A stretch of DNA of 64,000 nt from Gambelia wislizenii (lineage: Eukaryota > Chordata > Lepidosauria > Squamata > Crotaphytidae), in the NCBI GenBank assembly GCA_030847615.1, contig JAUMIR010000001.1:287764187-287828186 (forward strand). The letters are read 5' to 3'. Both the position numbers and the translations under genes were made by a program. Positions 1 through 10,869 of the stretch are shown in pieces. How positions within the stretch are numbered: the first letter of the stretch is position 1; each line of letters starts with the position of its first letter. The notes under the pieces are model-generated. The model was not told the origin of the DNA. It saw only the letters and a list, made by a program, of their open reading frames with translations, and did no database searches.

Positions 1-3
1 TAA

Positions 4-496
4 GGCCTCGTCTACACAAATGAAAAAAAATCATACGTAGGTAAAAATTCGAAAAGGCAGTTGTACGAATGTGTATGATTTGCCTACACAATCAAAATTA
101 CCCCCTAAAATCCTTATGACACCCCTTGCCCAACCAGCCGGAGCGAGTGATCCAAGCAGCGGTTTTAAATCTCCTTTGGCTACCCAGGAATCCAACATGA
201 TGGCCGCATCTCCTTTCCCTCTTTCCTAGTCACACCCCTTCTACCCAGTCAGCCAATCAGATTGCACTCCTGTTCGTATCTGGGTGAACAGGAGTGTTTA
301 GATGACCAATCATTCAAAAGCTCTCCAGATTAAACCCTGAGATCCAGATGAAAAGCTGGATCAGCCAGACAATGACTAAAAGGTGAGTTTTATAGCCCCC
401 TCCCCTGAATGACACGTATTGATTCGAACGGCAGTCTGTACAGATCGCCAATTTTTTGAATAAATATGTTTCATTTTTTGTTGTGTTGACAAGACC
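4..496. mobile_element. Harbinger-like MITE, type A1
   Basis: The left terminus GGCCTCGTCTACACAAA and the right terminus (reverse complement GGTCTTGTCAACACAA) form imperfect terminal inverted repeats. TAA lies on both sides (1-3 and 497-499) and looks like a 3-bp target-site duplication, which fits PIF/Harbinger superfamily insertion. The interior has no coding capacity. It is clearly related to the copy at 37119-37739: both contain a block reading 'CCAATCAGATTGCACT' followed by 'TGTTCGTAT'. The superfamily call is inferred from the TSD only; no transposase is present. Confidence 0.7.
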
Positions 497-499
497 TAA

Positions 500-792
500 G
501 GTTGTTGTGTACTTTAGAAACAGTCCCGTGTGAACATTTGTCCAGCCTAAGTGCGCTGCTAAAACAAAGAGCCCTAGGAATGGAAAGGCCAGGTGTTACT
601 CAAAGAGCTCTTGGAAATTCCAAGAAAATATTGAGTTTCTAATATGTTGGGGAAATTAGCAGCAACTCAAACTTAGCAATGCAAGAGGGGGCAACAGAAA
701 AAGGGATCTTTACACCAACTTTACCCCTACTTACTCTGAACAGATGCACACAAATGCAAAATGAAAAATTAACAATGACATTTATTAAAGAC
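500..792. other. unassigned sequence
   Basis: No gene, inverted repeat or recognisable transposon terminus was found between the first two MITEs. Confidence 0.4.
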
Positions 793-795
793 TTA

Positions 796-1126
796 GGACT
801 TTTTCAGATGACCTTTATTCTGAGAGAAGACGTTGGGAGAGGTTCGCAGCTATCCCGCAGCAGGGGGTCCTTTTCAGATGCCGCCATCCTTCTCCCATTG
901 CCGTCTGTGACAGTTCTGACATGAATCTATTGCCACTGCACCATTTTTTATTCATGGACAACTTCTGTGAGTAAAAAATGGCATGGTGGCAATAGATACG
1001 TGCCGGAACTGTCATGGACGGCAACGGGAGAGGGATGGCAGCGTCTGAAAAGGACCCCCTGCCATGGGATAGCTGTGAACCTCTCCCGACGTCTTCTCTC
1101 AGAATAAAGGTTGTCTGAAAAAGTCC
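796..1126. mobile_element. fold-back (hairpin) MITE, GGACTTTTTCAGA family
   Basis: The 331-bp element starts GGACTTTTTCAGATG and ends with its reverse complement form CTGAAAAAGTCC. The two halves are near-perfect reverse complements along most of the length, meeting at an apex near 950-975 (TTTATTCATGG...CTGTGAGTAAAAAATGG). TTA precedes the left end; TTTA follows the right end, so the 3-bp TSD is slightly eroded. Short ORFs on both strands are by-products of the palindrome. The same architecture recurs at 4641, 23928, 34307, 44872, 46022 and 60096. Confidence 0.85.
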
Positions 1127-1130
1127 TTTA

Positions 1131-1362
1131 AAACTATAACACTAAGCATGTACACATTCATACAAAAAGCATTCACACAAGACCACTAGGAATGGAAGGG
1201 GAGAGAGAGATTGCCAGAGGGACAGATAGGGAGATTTCTGGGGTGATACAACACCTGTCTTGTAGTTTGAAACAATCAAGCAGACCAGCAGCGTGGATGG
1301 GTGAATCTGGAGTGACTAACACAGAGTGACAATGTTTCCAAGCAGAAGCTCTGTGCACAATG
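1131..1362 (-). mobile_element. decayed LTR fragment related to the solo LTR at 48.8-49.6 kb
   Basis: The order of segments ('CATTCACACAAG', a GA-rich stretch, 'TGATACAACACCTGTC', 'ACCAGCAG') parallels 48950-49110 of the solo LTR. No LTR terminus or TSD is visible here, so this is a truncated and diverged relative. The assignment is by eye and could be confirmed by pairwise alignment. Confidence 0.5.
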
Positions 1363-1373
1363 ACTCATGATTT

Positions 1374-2013
1374 GTGGCTCCTACAGTGCTTTGGCAACAT
1401 ATCAAAAACAGTATCCTCCAGTCTATGGAAGAATCCCTCAGGTTCTCCCACAAGAAAAATCAAGACTGGTTTGATGAAAACAGCCAAGAGATCCAGGAGC
1501 TGTTGGCAAAGAAGAGAACTGCTCACCAGGCATACCTCGCCCAGCCAACTTGCCATGTAAGAAAAGCAGCTTTCCGTCTCACATGTAGTGAACTTCAACA
1601 AAAACTCCGAGACATGCAGAACAAGTGGTGGATCAATATAGCAGAAAAGACACAATGCTGTGCAGATCTGGGTGATCTTAGAGGATTTTATGAAGCTCTT
1701 AAAGCAGTGTTTGGACCTACTTATCAGGTCCAAAGCTCCTTATACAGTACAGATGGTCAAACATTAATTACTGATAAACATTAATTAGTGAACATTAATT
1801 ACTGATAAAGCCTCCATCCTGAATTGATGGGCTGAACATCTTCAAAGTCTCTTTAGTGCCAATCGAGTAGACCAAGGCTCAGCTATCCAACATATGATAC
1901 AAAAACCAATGAAAAATGAATTGGGAGTAGCACCCTTCCCTTAAGGCCATACAGCAGATGAAAAATGGCAAGGCAGCTGGGATTGATGGAATCCCACCTG
2001 AGCTGCCTTTTTG
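1374..2013 (+). pseudogene. non-LTR retrotransposon fragment (endonuclease-RT linker to RT start), RTE-like or unassigned clade
   Basis: One open frame at 1374-1784 encodes a segment with 'WFDENSQEIQELL', 'KLRDMQNKW' and 'LRGFYEALKAVFGP', followed by a phrase of the form 'DGQTLITDK'. This arrangement is typical of the linker before the reverse transcriptase domain in endonuclease-bearing LINEs. After a small duplication of 'ATTAATTACTGATAAA' near 1765-1808 the frame is lost, but translation further on still shows 'KNGKAAGIDGIPPEL', the conserved start of the RT domain. The sequence then stops resembling RT near 2013. The fragment is not functional: the catalytic RT motifs are missing. The clade is uncertain; RTE is a guess from family memory. 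Confidence 0.6.
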
Positions 2014-2420
2014 ATGGCTAGGTGATTAGGGAAGGGAAGCTCAGTACCTTCAAACAAACAAATACTCCATCTGCTTAATGGAATCATTGCCTGTCACTTG
2101 GGTGTGTGGTGGAGACAATGTCCTTTTGATCTCTTATGTTGCCTCATAGTTTTGGAATTTTTCAGTAGTCCTTCCTTTGGGTGATGCATGGTTTTCAGCA
2201 TGTGCCTATTGGGATCCATACAGTGAATCCCTGATATGTTTCTGTTCTTCCCCATGGAAGACCATATTAATAAGCCAAATTATTAATAAGCCAATTTTGT
2301 GGGTTTCTGGAGGTGTAGGCTCATTAGGGGCACTAACAGAGGGGCCATCCAGTCAGCATCTGGACAACAGCCTGAGCAGGCATACCACTCACTGGGTCAC
2401 AGACTTCTTCCCAACTATGG
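2014..2420. other. unassigned sequence
   Basis: No gene was found. It contains a short direct repeat 'ATTAATAAGCCAA' around 2267-2296 and nothing else that could be assigned. Confidence 0.35.
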
Positions 2421-2422
2421 TA

Positions 2423-2633
2423 GGCTGCTTACTGCCCTAAAGGCACCAAATCCTGTCTGATTAACCCTGTTTAGTACTTGGTTAGGAGACTGCCAACAAA
2501 TACCATTTGCTGTAGGTTATATTTCAAAGGAAGGAACTGGCAAAACCACCTCTGAGTATTCCTTGCCTAAGAAAACCCTATGAAATTTATAGAGTCACCA
2601 TAAGTCAACAGGAAACTTGAAGGAGCATGCACT
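2423..2633 (+). mobile_element. 5S-rRNA-derived SINE (squamate 5S-SINE type)
   Basis: The head contains 'CCTGTCTGAT' and 'TTAGTACTTGGTTAGGAGAC', recognisable from the 5S rRNA internal promoter, with a deletion that removes the A-box (AGCTAAGCAGGGT). The body 'ACCACCTCTGAGTATTCC' and tail 'CACCATAAGTCAACAGGAAA' plus 'CTTGAAGG' match the copies at 18312 and 41362. With the A-box gone, pol III transcription from this copy is unlikely. Confidence 0.8.
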
Positions 2634-2960
2634 CATGCACACACCTTCATTTCAATTATAGTCATTATTTCTAAAGTTGAATCTCTATATGTTAACTAGC
2701 ATATGCCACTGTTATCCAAATCTCTGTCTTCTTTTGTCTTCTCTTTGGTCATGAATTTTCTCTTTAGAGCAATGCAAAACCATCTAACTCCTGTGGTTAC
2801 TTGAAGCAAAGGCACTGTTCACATACAAACTGTAACTGTGTTTTAATTTTAAAGAGGATGCAGTCCTAAGCACACCTGCATGTAAGTAAACTTCTTCATA
2901 ATCAATAGGTCTTCAGAGAAAACATGCTTAGAATGGAAATGATTATGTGAAAAATACTTT
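2634..2960. other. unassigned AT-rich sequence
   Basis: Nothing recognisable between the two SINEs. Confidence 0.35.
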
Positions 2961-2965
2961 GTTAT

Positions 2966-3190
2966 GAGAGCCAGTGTGGTGTAGTGGTTTGAGTGGTAGG
3001 CTAAGACTCCAAGAGACCAAAGTTTGAACACCTGCTCAGCCATGGAAACCCTTTAAGTGACTTTGGGCAAGTCACACTCTCTCAGCCTCAGAGGATGGCA
3101 ATGGTGAACCCCCTCTGGATAAATATCACCAAGTAAACTCTCTTAGGGTTGCCATAAGTTGGAAATGACTTGAAGGCACACAAGAACAGC
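2966..3190 (+). mobile_element. tRNA-derived CORE-SINE (MIR-like, RTE-type tail)
   Basis: It opens with 'GAGCCAGTGTGGTGTAGTGG', an A-box-like tRNA-derived head. A CORE-like segment 'TTGGGCAAGTCACACTCTC' follows, then 'CAATGG' and a tail 'GGGTTGCCATAAGTTGGAAA' with 'ACTTGAAGGCACACAAGAAC'. Other copies in the window are at 7627, 14125, 25088 (minus) and 44738 (minus). Confidence 0.85.
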
Positions 3191-3205
3191 AGCACCAATG
3201 AAATA

Positions 3206-3439
3206 CTGTTGTCCCTCGGTATCCACAGATTTGGTATCCACGGATTTAAGTACTCACGGCTTGAAAATATTCTTAAAAAAATAATAATCCAAAAAGCAAA
3301 CCTTGATTTTGCCATCTTATATAAGGGACACCATTTTGTTATGCCATTGCATATAATGGGACTTGAATATTCACGGATTTTGGTATCCATGGGGGGGGGG
3401 TCCTGGAGCCAAACCCCAGCGAATATGAAGGGACAACTG
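3206..3439. mobile_element. Tc1/mariner-like (Tigger-type) MITE
   Basis: Inverted termini CTGTTGTCCCTCGGTATCC and GGGACAACTG are bounded by TA on both sides (3204-3205, 3440-3441), the mariner target site. The interior is non-coding and includes a G-run near 3391-3400. It is related to the elements at 5524 and 22286. Confidence 0.75.
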
Positions 3440-3936
3440 TATACTAGTATTTGCCTTCCAGAAATCAAATGTGAGGGACAAAGCTGCCCTCACACTGAAA
3501 CAAACTTTTACCTTTCTGTGTGCCCTATTCCATTCTCCCTCTGAAACTATTACAGGCAGATGACGGATCAGAAGATATCACATGTCCAAACAGACTAGAC
3601 AATCAAAATGATGACAAGATTTTTAAAAGTGAAAATTATGTCTCCACAACCAGCAACATGATTTAAAATAAAAATGTGTATTCAAATAAGTGTCTCAGCC
3701 CACATTTACTTTTCAGCATCTTTTCAAAGAAAAAAAGAAGACCAGATTAAATTCAACAAACAAACCCCTTTTATTCTCTTTAGTTCAAAGATTTTATCAT
3801 ATTTTTTTTAAAAAATGCATCAAGTCTCCATGAAAACCAATGTGGAAAGGCCAGTAAGTAAAGTGCAAATTCCCCCCTCCATCAAAAAAAGAAGAACAAA
3901 ATTCAAGAAGGAAAGAAGAGAATTCACATGGTTCCT

Positions 3937-3950
3937 GTTGCTAAGGTAAC
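3937..3950. promoter_or_regulatory. possible RFX X-box motif
   Basis: GTTGCTAAGGTAAC is an imperfect palindrome close to the RFX X-box consensus (GTTRCC, short spacer, GGYAAC). It lies in sequence that is not an obvious repeat. A single 14-bp match in 64 kb could arise by chance. Confidence 0.25.
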
Positions 3951-4295
3951 CATCATTTGTGCATGTTCCTTATTCCAACTTTGGCTCTCTGAGAGTGTCA
4001 ATCATGTCAGGGCTTCAGGAGAAAAAAGAGAGAAAGGGTAGATAAATGTGTAGGTACAAATAGCATATGTGTGCAAGCTGTGTAATTCAACACAGTATTT
4101 CAAATTAAATATTGAAAAATAATTTAAAAGCGGTGTACATCAATGCATGGCACAATCCTTGTTACCATAAGATCTATCATTAATGCTAATTCCAGAAGGG
4201 GATGTTATATCTTTTGTCTGTGTTACTTTCCCCGTTGTGGGACAGTATTGAGCGTTTAGCCAATCACTTTGTACATCTCAGATTCTGATAAGGGT

Positions 4296-4300
<5 letters not shown>

Positions 4301-4332
<32 letters not shown>
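4301..4332. repeat. (GT)n microsatellite
   Basis: Uninterrupted GT dinucleotides, 16 units. Confidence 0.95.
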
Positions 4333-4640
4333 TGGTAATACAAAATTGTATCTTTATAATGACCCATGTTTGAACTGAATCTTGCCTCTTTTTCACTCTT
4401 CAAGTGATGAGAAGGCTAGCTTCTGATTAGATTCCAGATATGGTGGAATTGGCTCATTTACAATTGCCAGTGGCTACAAGCAACAGCCTTAGAAGTGTGC
4501 AGAGCTGTGGGAAGACTTTCAGCAACCTGGTATTCACACCCAGGCAGATTTATATGAATTGGAGCCTGTACATTGGAGCTACATGTGGAACCACAGCACA
4601 ACTTACTGTAGCAGTACTATACATACCCATATGTGTGTGT

Positions 4641-4971
4641 GGACATTTTCAGACGCGTAAAAAGTGCTGCGGAGGGCTTGGGAGAGGTATGTGCCTGTTT
4701 CGCGGCAGGGGGCCAGTTTCTGATGACACCGTCCTTCTCGCGTTACCCTCCGTGTTCCTTCCATGTCGCATGGAAGGAAAAGGTACTACTTTTTATTCAC
4801 GAAGAACTTCCGTGAGTAAAAAGTGCCACCTGTTCCTTCCATGTGACACGGAAGGAATATGGAGGGTAACGCAAGAGGGATGGTGTCATCAGAAACTGGC
4901 CCCCTGCCGCAAAACAGGCATGTACCTCTCCCAAGCCCTCCGCAGCACTTTTTACGCATCTGACAATGTCC
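4641..4971. mobile_element. fold-back (hairpin) MITE
   Basis: A 331-bp inverted duplication bounded by GGACATTTTCAGACGCG and its complement CATCTGACAATGTCC. The arms are nearly identical (for example 'GTTACCCTCCGTGTTCCTTC' against its complement), and the apex is at about 4790-4820. No convincing TSD. Same family as 796-1126. Confidence 0.8.
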
Positions 4972-5159
4972 TATGTATGTGTATGCATGCATGTGTGTGT
5001 ATACATACACACTGTATATACACACAAATATATTCATACAATACGAATATACATACACATATTGTATATAAGCTAGGGTTGCCAGGTGTCCCTCATCATA
5101 AGGGAAGTCTCTTATTAGAGCTGAAAAGCTGCCCCTTCCCCTCTCGCTGACTCTGGTTT

Positions 5160-5214
5160 CTTTTCTTTTCTTTTTTCTTCTTTCTTTCTTTCTTTCTTTC
5201 TTTCATTCATTCAT
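5160..5214. repeat. (TTTC)n / (ATTC)n microsatellite
   Basis: Runs of TTTC pass into ATTC repeats. It abuts an L2-like 3' tail. Confidence 0.9.
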
Positions 5215-5380
5215 TAAATGCTGTGTGTCCTTTTTTCCCCCTCGTACAGGATCTAAAGTGGCTTACAAACAATTAAAAACTGTGTACGGCTAAAAAAAAT
5301 TGTACAAAAGCCAAAAACAATTAAACAACAGTTTGGTTACAAACACTCGAAACCATATAAAACACATTTAAAACATAGCA
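5215..5380 (-). mobile_element. L2 LINE 3'-end fragment (weak)
   Basis: 'GGATCTAAAGTGGCTTACAA' followed by A-rich sequence resembles the L2 3'UTR complement seen at 21903 ('GGGGCGGCTTACAA') and 55860. No coding sequence is left. Confidence 0.45.
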
Positions 5381-5523
5381 CTACCCCCTTTAAAAGCCCA
5401 ATATGTCACATGAATTATAAGGCCTTATGCAAATCACTATGATAATGCATTATTATTGAGTAGTAATAATAGTATTTGGCTGAAATCCAATTTTTAGCCC
5501 CAACCAAAGTGAACCAATGGGTA

Positions 5524-5747
5524 CAGTGGGGCCTTGGTATCCACTGGGGGTTGGTTCCAGGCCCCCTGTGGATACCAAAATCTGCTGATGCTCCAGTCTT
5601 GTTCTATACAAGGGTGTGGTATATGGTGTCCGTTATGGCAAATGGCAAACAGCAAGGTTTGCTTTTTGGATTTAAATATATATATATTTTCAAGCTGTGG
5701 ACGTTGAATCTGTGGATAAAGACTCTGTGGTTACGGAGAGCTGACTG
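5524..5747. mobile_element. Tc1/mariner-like (Tigger-type) MITE
   Basis: Left terminus CAGTGGGGCCTTGGTATCC and right terminus GGAGAGCTGACTG, both flanked by TA (5522-5523, 5748-5749). Non-coding. Its left half closely matches the truncated copy at 17792. Confidence 0.75.
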
Positions 5748-5814
5748 TACTTAGTAAAGCACCACTGATGTTAAGTTTCATTAATTCATTGAGTTTAACC
5801 TATTAAGGGACTAC

Positions 5815-5980
5815 ATTAGGCCTTTTTCATTTTATCCTCATATCAACAACCCTGTGAGGTAGGTCATACTGGCAGAGAGTGACCTGCTCAGGATCAGCAA
5901 ATGAGTTTCATTGCTCAGTGGGGACTAGAACCTTGACCTCCCAAGTCCTTCTCTCACAGTGTAACCATTACCTGACACTG
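5815..5980 (-). mobile_element. CORE-SINE (MIR-like), reverse orientation
   Basis: Read on the plus strand, 'AACCCTGTGAGGTAGGT', 'GAGAGTGACCTGCTCAGG' and 'GGGACTAGAACCTTGACC' are the complement of a MIR-like CORE and tRNA-derived head. It is a different subfamily from the 2966 copy, lacking the RTE-type tail. Confidence 0.65.
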
Positions 5981-5984
5981 GTAG

Positions 5985-6495
5985 TACTGATTTTATATAA
6001 GACCTCCACCCAGTATACCTAGGACCTTACCCCCAAAGGAGCCCTCATGGCACCTCCAATGGTATATCTAGTGGGCTGAGCCACACCCTCATATTCCTAG
6101 AGCATTCATACGGGGTCCTTTGGCCAAATGACACCCAAGTACAGCCACTCTTGTATAGCAGTTGGCATGGTTTGTTAAATTTGTCCAGTGACATAATGCC
6201 ATCCAAAATGGGATGGTGCCCCTGAGAGAGAGGCCTTTTCAGTGGTCTTGGCCTATCATGAAACACTTGCGCTAGAGTGGTTAGGCTGTATCCACTTTCT
6301 AATCCTTCCAGTGTCAGGCAAACCTTTTTCTTACTTTCCCTTTACATGCTATTAATCTCTGACATTACTAGTTTGATGCTGTTTGAACTGTTGTTAGATT
6401 TTCATTTGTTGTTTACTCTTCTTTGATTGCATGTTGCTTATATAGTGTGAGAGTTGTCACTACACAGATGACACACACCATCAAGATCAAGAGCA
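5985..6495. other. unassigned sequence
   Basis: No gene or repeat recognised. A G-run at about 6521-6532 lies just beyond. Confidence 0.35.
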
Positions 6496-6499
6496 AACA

Positions 6500-6640
6500 G
6501 GTTTTCCTGGTACTGCTGGAGGGGGGGGGGGGAGAAAGGTTTTGAGAATCTTCACTCTCTTCCTTTGAACCTGTTCCAGTTTTGCTTACATCCTTAAACT
6601 GTGGCATCCAGAACTGGATGATATACACCTATGAGTCACC
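6500..6640 (-). pseudogene. old CR1-like RT fragment
   Basis: The minus-strand translation includes 'QFWMPQFKDVSK', which aligns with the CR1 C-terminal motif '[13 protein letters not shown]' seen at 58.85 kb. Only this short stretch is recognisable, so it is a very decayed CR1 piece. Confidence 0.45.
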
Positions 6641-6984
6641 AGCAGTCTTAAGACTTTTATCACACCAGACTGTTTTCTCAAAGCAATCTCATTGGCAAAT
6701 GAGAACATACTGGTTTGAAAACATTTAGTATCACACATCTCTGCAATCATGTGAGTGTACAGCTTTGGCAATCCATGGTCCCTTCTGCACCAGGTCCATA
6801 ACCTTGCCTTCCAACACATATGCCCTACTCACTGCATGTGTGCTTTTTGATTTTTATATTTTTATTTTTACCACAATTCCGCAATTATGGGAAAATGATT
6901 AAAAATTTGATTTTATCATTTTGCTATAATTATGCAGTCACACCAAAAATTAAAAAAACTACAAAAGGCACAGAGTAAAAGAAA

Positions 6985-7090
6985 CTTTGGCCTGCTTGGG
7001 AATAGTGAGGGGGAGTGGGGGGAGAGAGGGGGAGAGGAAGAGAATCATGCCCCCTCATGCCACGAGACTGCCACCATACTGTTACTGCAG
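6985..7090 (+). repeat. unclassified interspersed repeat, copy 1
   Basis: The segment with a GA-rich core followed by 'CTCATGCCACGAGACTGC' recurs as its reverse complement at 25495-25600. No family name can be given. Confidence 0.45.
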
Positions 7091-7267
7091 TGGAAGAAAC
7101 CTACACACCAAGGGAATTAATGTGGTTTTCTCTATCAGTGAAAAGGTACATTACACAAACAACTAAAATGCAAAGCAGCAACAGGATAGACAACGTTATG
7201 TGATAAGTACTGGTTAAATACATTAATATCTTGCTGTAGTTGCGAAATACCAGCCTCATATGATAAA

Positions 7268-7400
7268 GTCCTCAGGCTGCATACCCTCCAACTGCCCCAA
7301 TTTGGTAAGGACTGTCCCAATTAATCCTTTGTCATTCCACTTTTTCAGATGCTTTTAAAATGTCCCAGTTTTTCTCTTCTCCCCCTTATCTCCTTTGTCC
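7268..7400. repeat. unclassified interspersed repeat shared with 10440-10570
   Basis: 'GGACTGTCCCAATTAATC' and 'CTTTTAAAATGTCCCAGTTT' recur in reverse complement at 10440-10570 in the same order. Probably two copies of one repeat family in opposite orientations; identity unknown. Confidence 0.5.
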
Positions 7401-7626
7401 TTGGCTTATTTCAATTGCTGCAAATAGTTGAACAAGCTCAACAGGGTGAAGAGGAGAGGTGGGATCTTGCTCTTCCCAGTAGGCGCAGTCAAAAGCAAAC
7501 TGCTGCAGGCTCTCCTAGCTTGTGTGTTCTTCCTCACTGATCACTTTTGCCATCTTAGTCACACTCTGATGTTGCCTGGCCACACATGCCTGGTTTTCAT
7601 CTGTGAATTGTTGGAGGGTATGAGAC

Positions 7627-7812
7627 TGGCCAGTGTTGTGTGCTGATTTGAGTGTTGGATTATGACTCTAGAGACCAGGGTTCAAATCCCCACTCAGCCA
7701 TAATAACCCACTGGGTGACCTTGGGCAAGTCACACTCTCTCAACCTCAAAAATAAGTTTTGCTTAGGGTCACCATAAGCAGCAAACAACGTAAAGGCACA
7801 CAACAACAAATG
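7627..7812 (+). mobile_element. CORE-SINE (MIR-like, RTE-type tail)
   Basis: 'GGGTTCAAATCCC' (B-box), 'TGACCTTGGGCAAGTCACAC' and the tail 'AGGGTCACCATAAGCAGC' with 'GGCACACAACAACAA' match the 2966 family. The copy is slightly shortened in the middle. Confidence 0.85.
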
Positions 7813-10345
7813 AGATTGGCATCCTGTTAGTTAGTCCCAACTAGTCTCCTAAATGCTGAATGGTGAGTTAATAGGTAGTTAAATTCCACTGGTTCAGTGG
7901 GTCTACTCTAATCAGAACTAACAATGGGATTTAAACTTCTGTTTGGTTACTTTTAGAACTGGAGAAATTATGCCTTTCCCAGATGTTGTTAGACTTAACT
8001 TTCCATTCACCCTAGGCTCAGTTCCCATCAGCCCCAGCCAATGGAGAAGGATGATAGTACCACCAGTTTATCAGTATCCAGTAGACCACAGTCTCCCTGT
8101 CCCTTTTACTAAAAAAATCAGCTGGCAATGTCAGCTAAGTTATTTTGGCAGCTGAGCCATTGGGCATTAAATACACGATACATTAAATAATGAATCCTCT
8201 GCTCCCCTTTTTATGACAAGCCAAATGTGCTGGCTTAGTTAGCTGCTTCAGTCTACCTAATAGATAGACTGACCCTGCAGCTTGGCATCTTAAGACTAAT
8301 AACATCAGAAAAGACAAGTTAGCCCAAGATAAGCTCACCTGAAAGAAAGAAGGATCAGATTGAGGATTAATTTTCAGGACCATGATGGATTAAAATAAGG
8401 TATGTGGGGGGGGGGGTTTAATGTCCTCAAACCCCTTTCTCATGACTCTTATTTCCCTGCCCAATACACACACAGTTCTGGGGCATTTTTGACAGTTTAT
8501 GCAGTCTCTTCAAAAGGGTCCCAGAAAGTAGACTTCCAGACCCTCCAAAATTGCCTACTCCTAATTTGGAACCCTAATTCACAATCTGAACAATGTCAGT
8601 GAGCATTTGGGATTGAGCAGGATGAAAAACATTAAGTCCTACACCAAGGGTGAGAATTATGTAGATCATAGATAGCATGTGGCTTGCCCAGGCCCAAAGT
8701 GACCCACCGCACACTAACTTGGGGGAAAACATGCCATGGAAATCTTAAGGAGGCAGAATTCTTCATATCAAAGCTATGCTTCCCCAAGTCCCATTTTGCT
8801 CCCTAAATAGCTTTTGGTTTTAGGGGGGTGGGAGTGTGAGTTTGAGGCAGGAGGAAGCAAAGGGGGTGGAAAGAGGGGCAGCTGGATCCATACTTGAATA
8901 CTTCCTTCCTATCTCTTTCCAATATTTTGACTGTGCTTAAAATGAGTCCTGATTTTCCAGGATTCAAAGAGTGGGAGGAAGGTCTGAATTTTAGGAAGAC
9001 AAATTAGGAATGTCATTTAGAATATGTTTCACATATTTTCTAAGCCTTGCTGACATGTTCTGCTTTGGAACAAAAGCTGCAAACACTGGTTAAGGTTTCA
9101 AGTTTCAGTTTATTTCAATGGGTTATTATTCCTCAACAAATGAAAACTTTTAAAAAAGGATTTGGATTAAATAAGCCAGATGTGAATGCTGCTGGCATCT
9201 TGGAGGCATCTCTTACAAGGAGGGCACTTTTAAAAAGCTATTATTCATAAGGGGGAAAATATTTTGAAAAGGAAACTAACCAAGATTGTTTTCTTCCTTT
9301 TGCCTCTTCTTGGGTCCTGCTTTTCTTCTTGTTTTGGTAATGCAGTAACTGCAGAGAAATGACCCTTGAAGCTATAGTGTCAGATTGGTAATAAACTGAC
9401 ATCCAGGAGGGTTGGGGGAGGGGGAACCTTACAAACCCATTACTTCATTCTACCTTTTCTTGTTTTATCCTGTAATTAGACTTGCCACCATCAGGGACAA
9501 TCTCTGTTATTAACAGCATCTCCCTCACGTCTGCAGGAGAACCAGACGTATCTAAGTGAAAACATTCCCCTTAAGTACAAGGCTAAGACTTGGACAGAAA
9601 CTGGCATTCATACAAGCCATCCCCCCCCCTTTTATTAACCTTCCTATCATTAGGGACCTTCACTCTTGTCTACACAATTCTTGCCTCAGCCTCTTTTACT
9701 TTTCTGCTATATAACCACTGGAGATCAGCCTTAAAGTTTTGTTTCCAGCTTCACCTTTGACATTACAATTCACGCCAGTCGGGGCCTATCAAAATGTGGA
9801 GAGCATATTATGGCTCTGCAAAAAGGAATAAACTATGGAAAATCCATAGAGCTAATTGACTACCTTACGTACACCCAAGGGAGCAGGTTGACTGGAACCA
9901 ATGAAATCTTTAGAATGGGCATTCAGAAAGGGCTATACATTCAAAACAGATGGGGTATCTGGGTAGCCAGGAAGACTGTGGCTTTGCTGCAGCTCCCCTT
10001 CCTCATGGGGGTGAGGAGGCACAAGGCGATGCTTGTTAGCACATGGTGCTCAAGGGGGTTGGGGAGAAGTCCTCCTCCTCTCCTACTATGAGCTGGGAAA
10101 GGGAGGTGGTGGAGTATGAAGTCTCAAAAACATCCAGATTACCACAAGGAATCTGCACTGCCCATGCTGGCTTGGGGATTCTAGAATTTTAGTGTAAAAA
10201 AAAAAATCACTTTTCCCAGCTCCTGGTTGGATATGCTACCTGGATCCAGACCAATCCATTGCTCTTTTTCATGCCCAGGAAAAACATGACAATTGTCCCT
10301 AAAGTTGTGCTCAGTGGTGGTGCTCTAGTGGCTTCATTCAGTGCA
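7813..10345. other. unassigned sequence, no gene seen
   Basis: Read on both strands, this 2.5 kb has no convincing exon, repeat terminus or TSD. It has a G-run at 8405-8415 and a C-run at 9621-9628. Short ORFs show no recognisable domain. Confidence 0.35.
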
Positions 10346-10349
10346 TGGG

Positions 10350-10425
10350 CTTTCAAGTTGCCTGTTGGTTTATGGCAATCCCATGAATTTCACAAGGTTT
10401 TTAAAGGCAAAGAATACTCACCAGA
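10350..10425 (-). mobile_element. 5S-SINE tail fragment, reverse orientation
   Basis: 'TTTCAAGTTGCCTGTTGG' with 'ATGGCAATCCCATGAATTTC' and 'AAGGCAAAGAATACTCACC' is the complement of the 5S-SINE body and tail. The 5S head is absent. Confidence 0.65.
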
Positions 10426-10439
10426 GGGCTAAGCAGAGG

Positions 10440-10570
10440 GCTAAGAGGGAAGGTGGGGGAGGACAGAGAAACTGGGACATTTTAAAAGCAGCTGGGAAAA
10501 GTGGGATGACAGAAGATTAATTGGAACTGTCTCTGACAAATCAGGACAATCAAATGTTCTCATTGGGTCT
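10440..10570. repeat. unclassified interspersed repeat, inverted copy of 7268-7400
   Basis: Contains 'AAACTGGGACATTTTAAAAG' and 'GATTAATTGGAACTGTC', the complement of the segment at 7268-7400. Confidence 0.5.
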
Positions 10571-10581
10571 GACCCTACTTA

Positions 10582-10856
10582 AGACCTTATCACATGCTGA
10601 AATAAAGTGGCAGACCAGCCAGAAGTTTCCATCATCATCATCATCCTTCCAGTATTCTGCCATTCCAGTCCCATGGGAGATGGCAGTAAAACTGTCTTTT
10701 TGCTAACGGATTTTTCCAGTTAGCAAAAAGACACAATTTTACCCCTGTCTCCCACGGGACCCGAACAGAAGACTGACAATGTCATACAGTAAGGCAGTAT
10801 GGAAGACAGAATCATCCGGCTGCACTACCACTTCGCTTCAGCATGTGATAAGCCTT
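10582..10856. mobile_element. fold-back MITE, CTTATCACATGCTGAA terminus family
   Basis: The left end reads ACCTTATCACATGCTGAA and the right end TTCAGCATGTGATAAG, its complement. The centre is a strong hairpin (CTTTTTGCTAAC at 10697, complement at 10718). The termini differ from the GGACTTTWTCAGAC family but follow the same plan. A CATCAT run at 10630-10646 breaks the symmetry. A related left end occurs at 25290. Confidence 0.7.
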
Positions 10857-10869
10857 GTAGCTTCCAACA

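Larger units (their letters stand above)
3440..4640. other. mostly unassigned sequence with a GT microsatellite
   Basis: No exon-like or repeat-like structure was found except a (GT)16 run at 4301-4332 and a possible RFX X-box at 3937-3950. The ORF across 4440-5150 overlaps the next hairpin MITE and is not a gene. Confidence 0.4.

Noticed and set aside
2966..3040. tRNA gene
   Set aside because: A- and B-box-like motifs belong to a SINE head; no cloverleaf can be formed.
4440..5150. 236-residue ORF on the plus strand
   Set aside because: It runs through a fold-back MITE and low-complexity GT/AT sequence; no domain is recognisable, and a matching ORF on the other strand follows from the palindrome.
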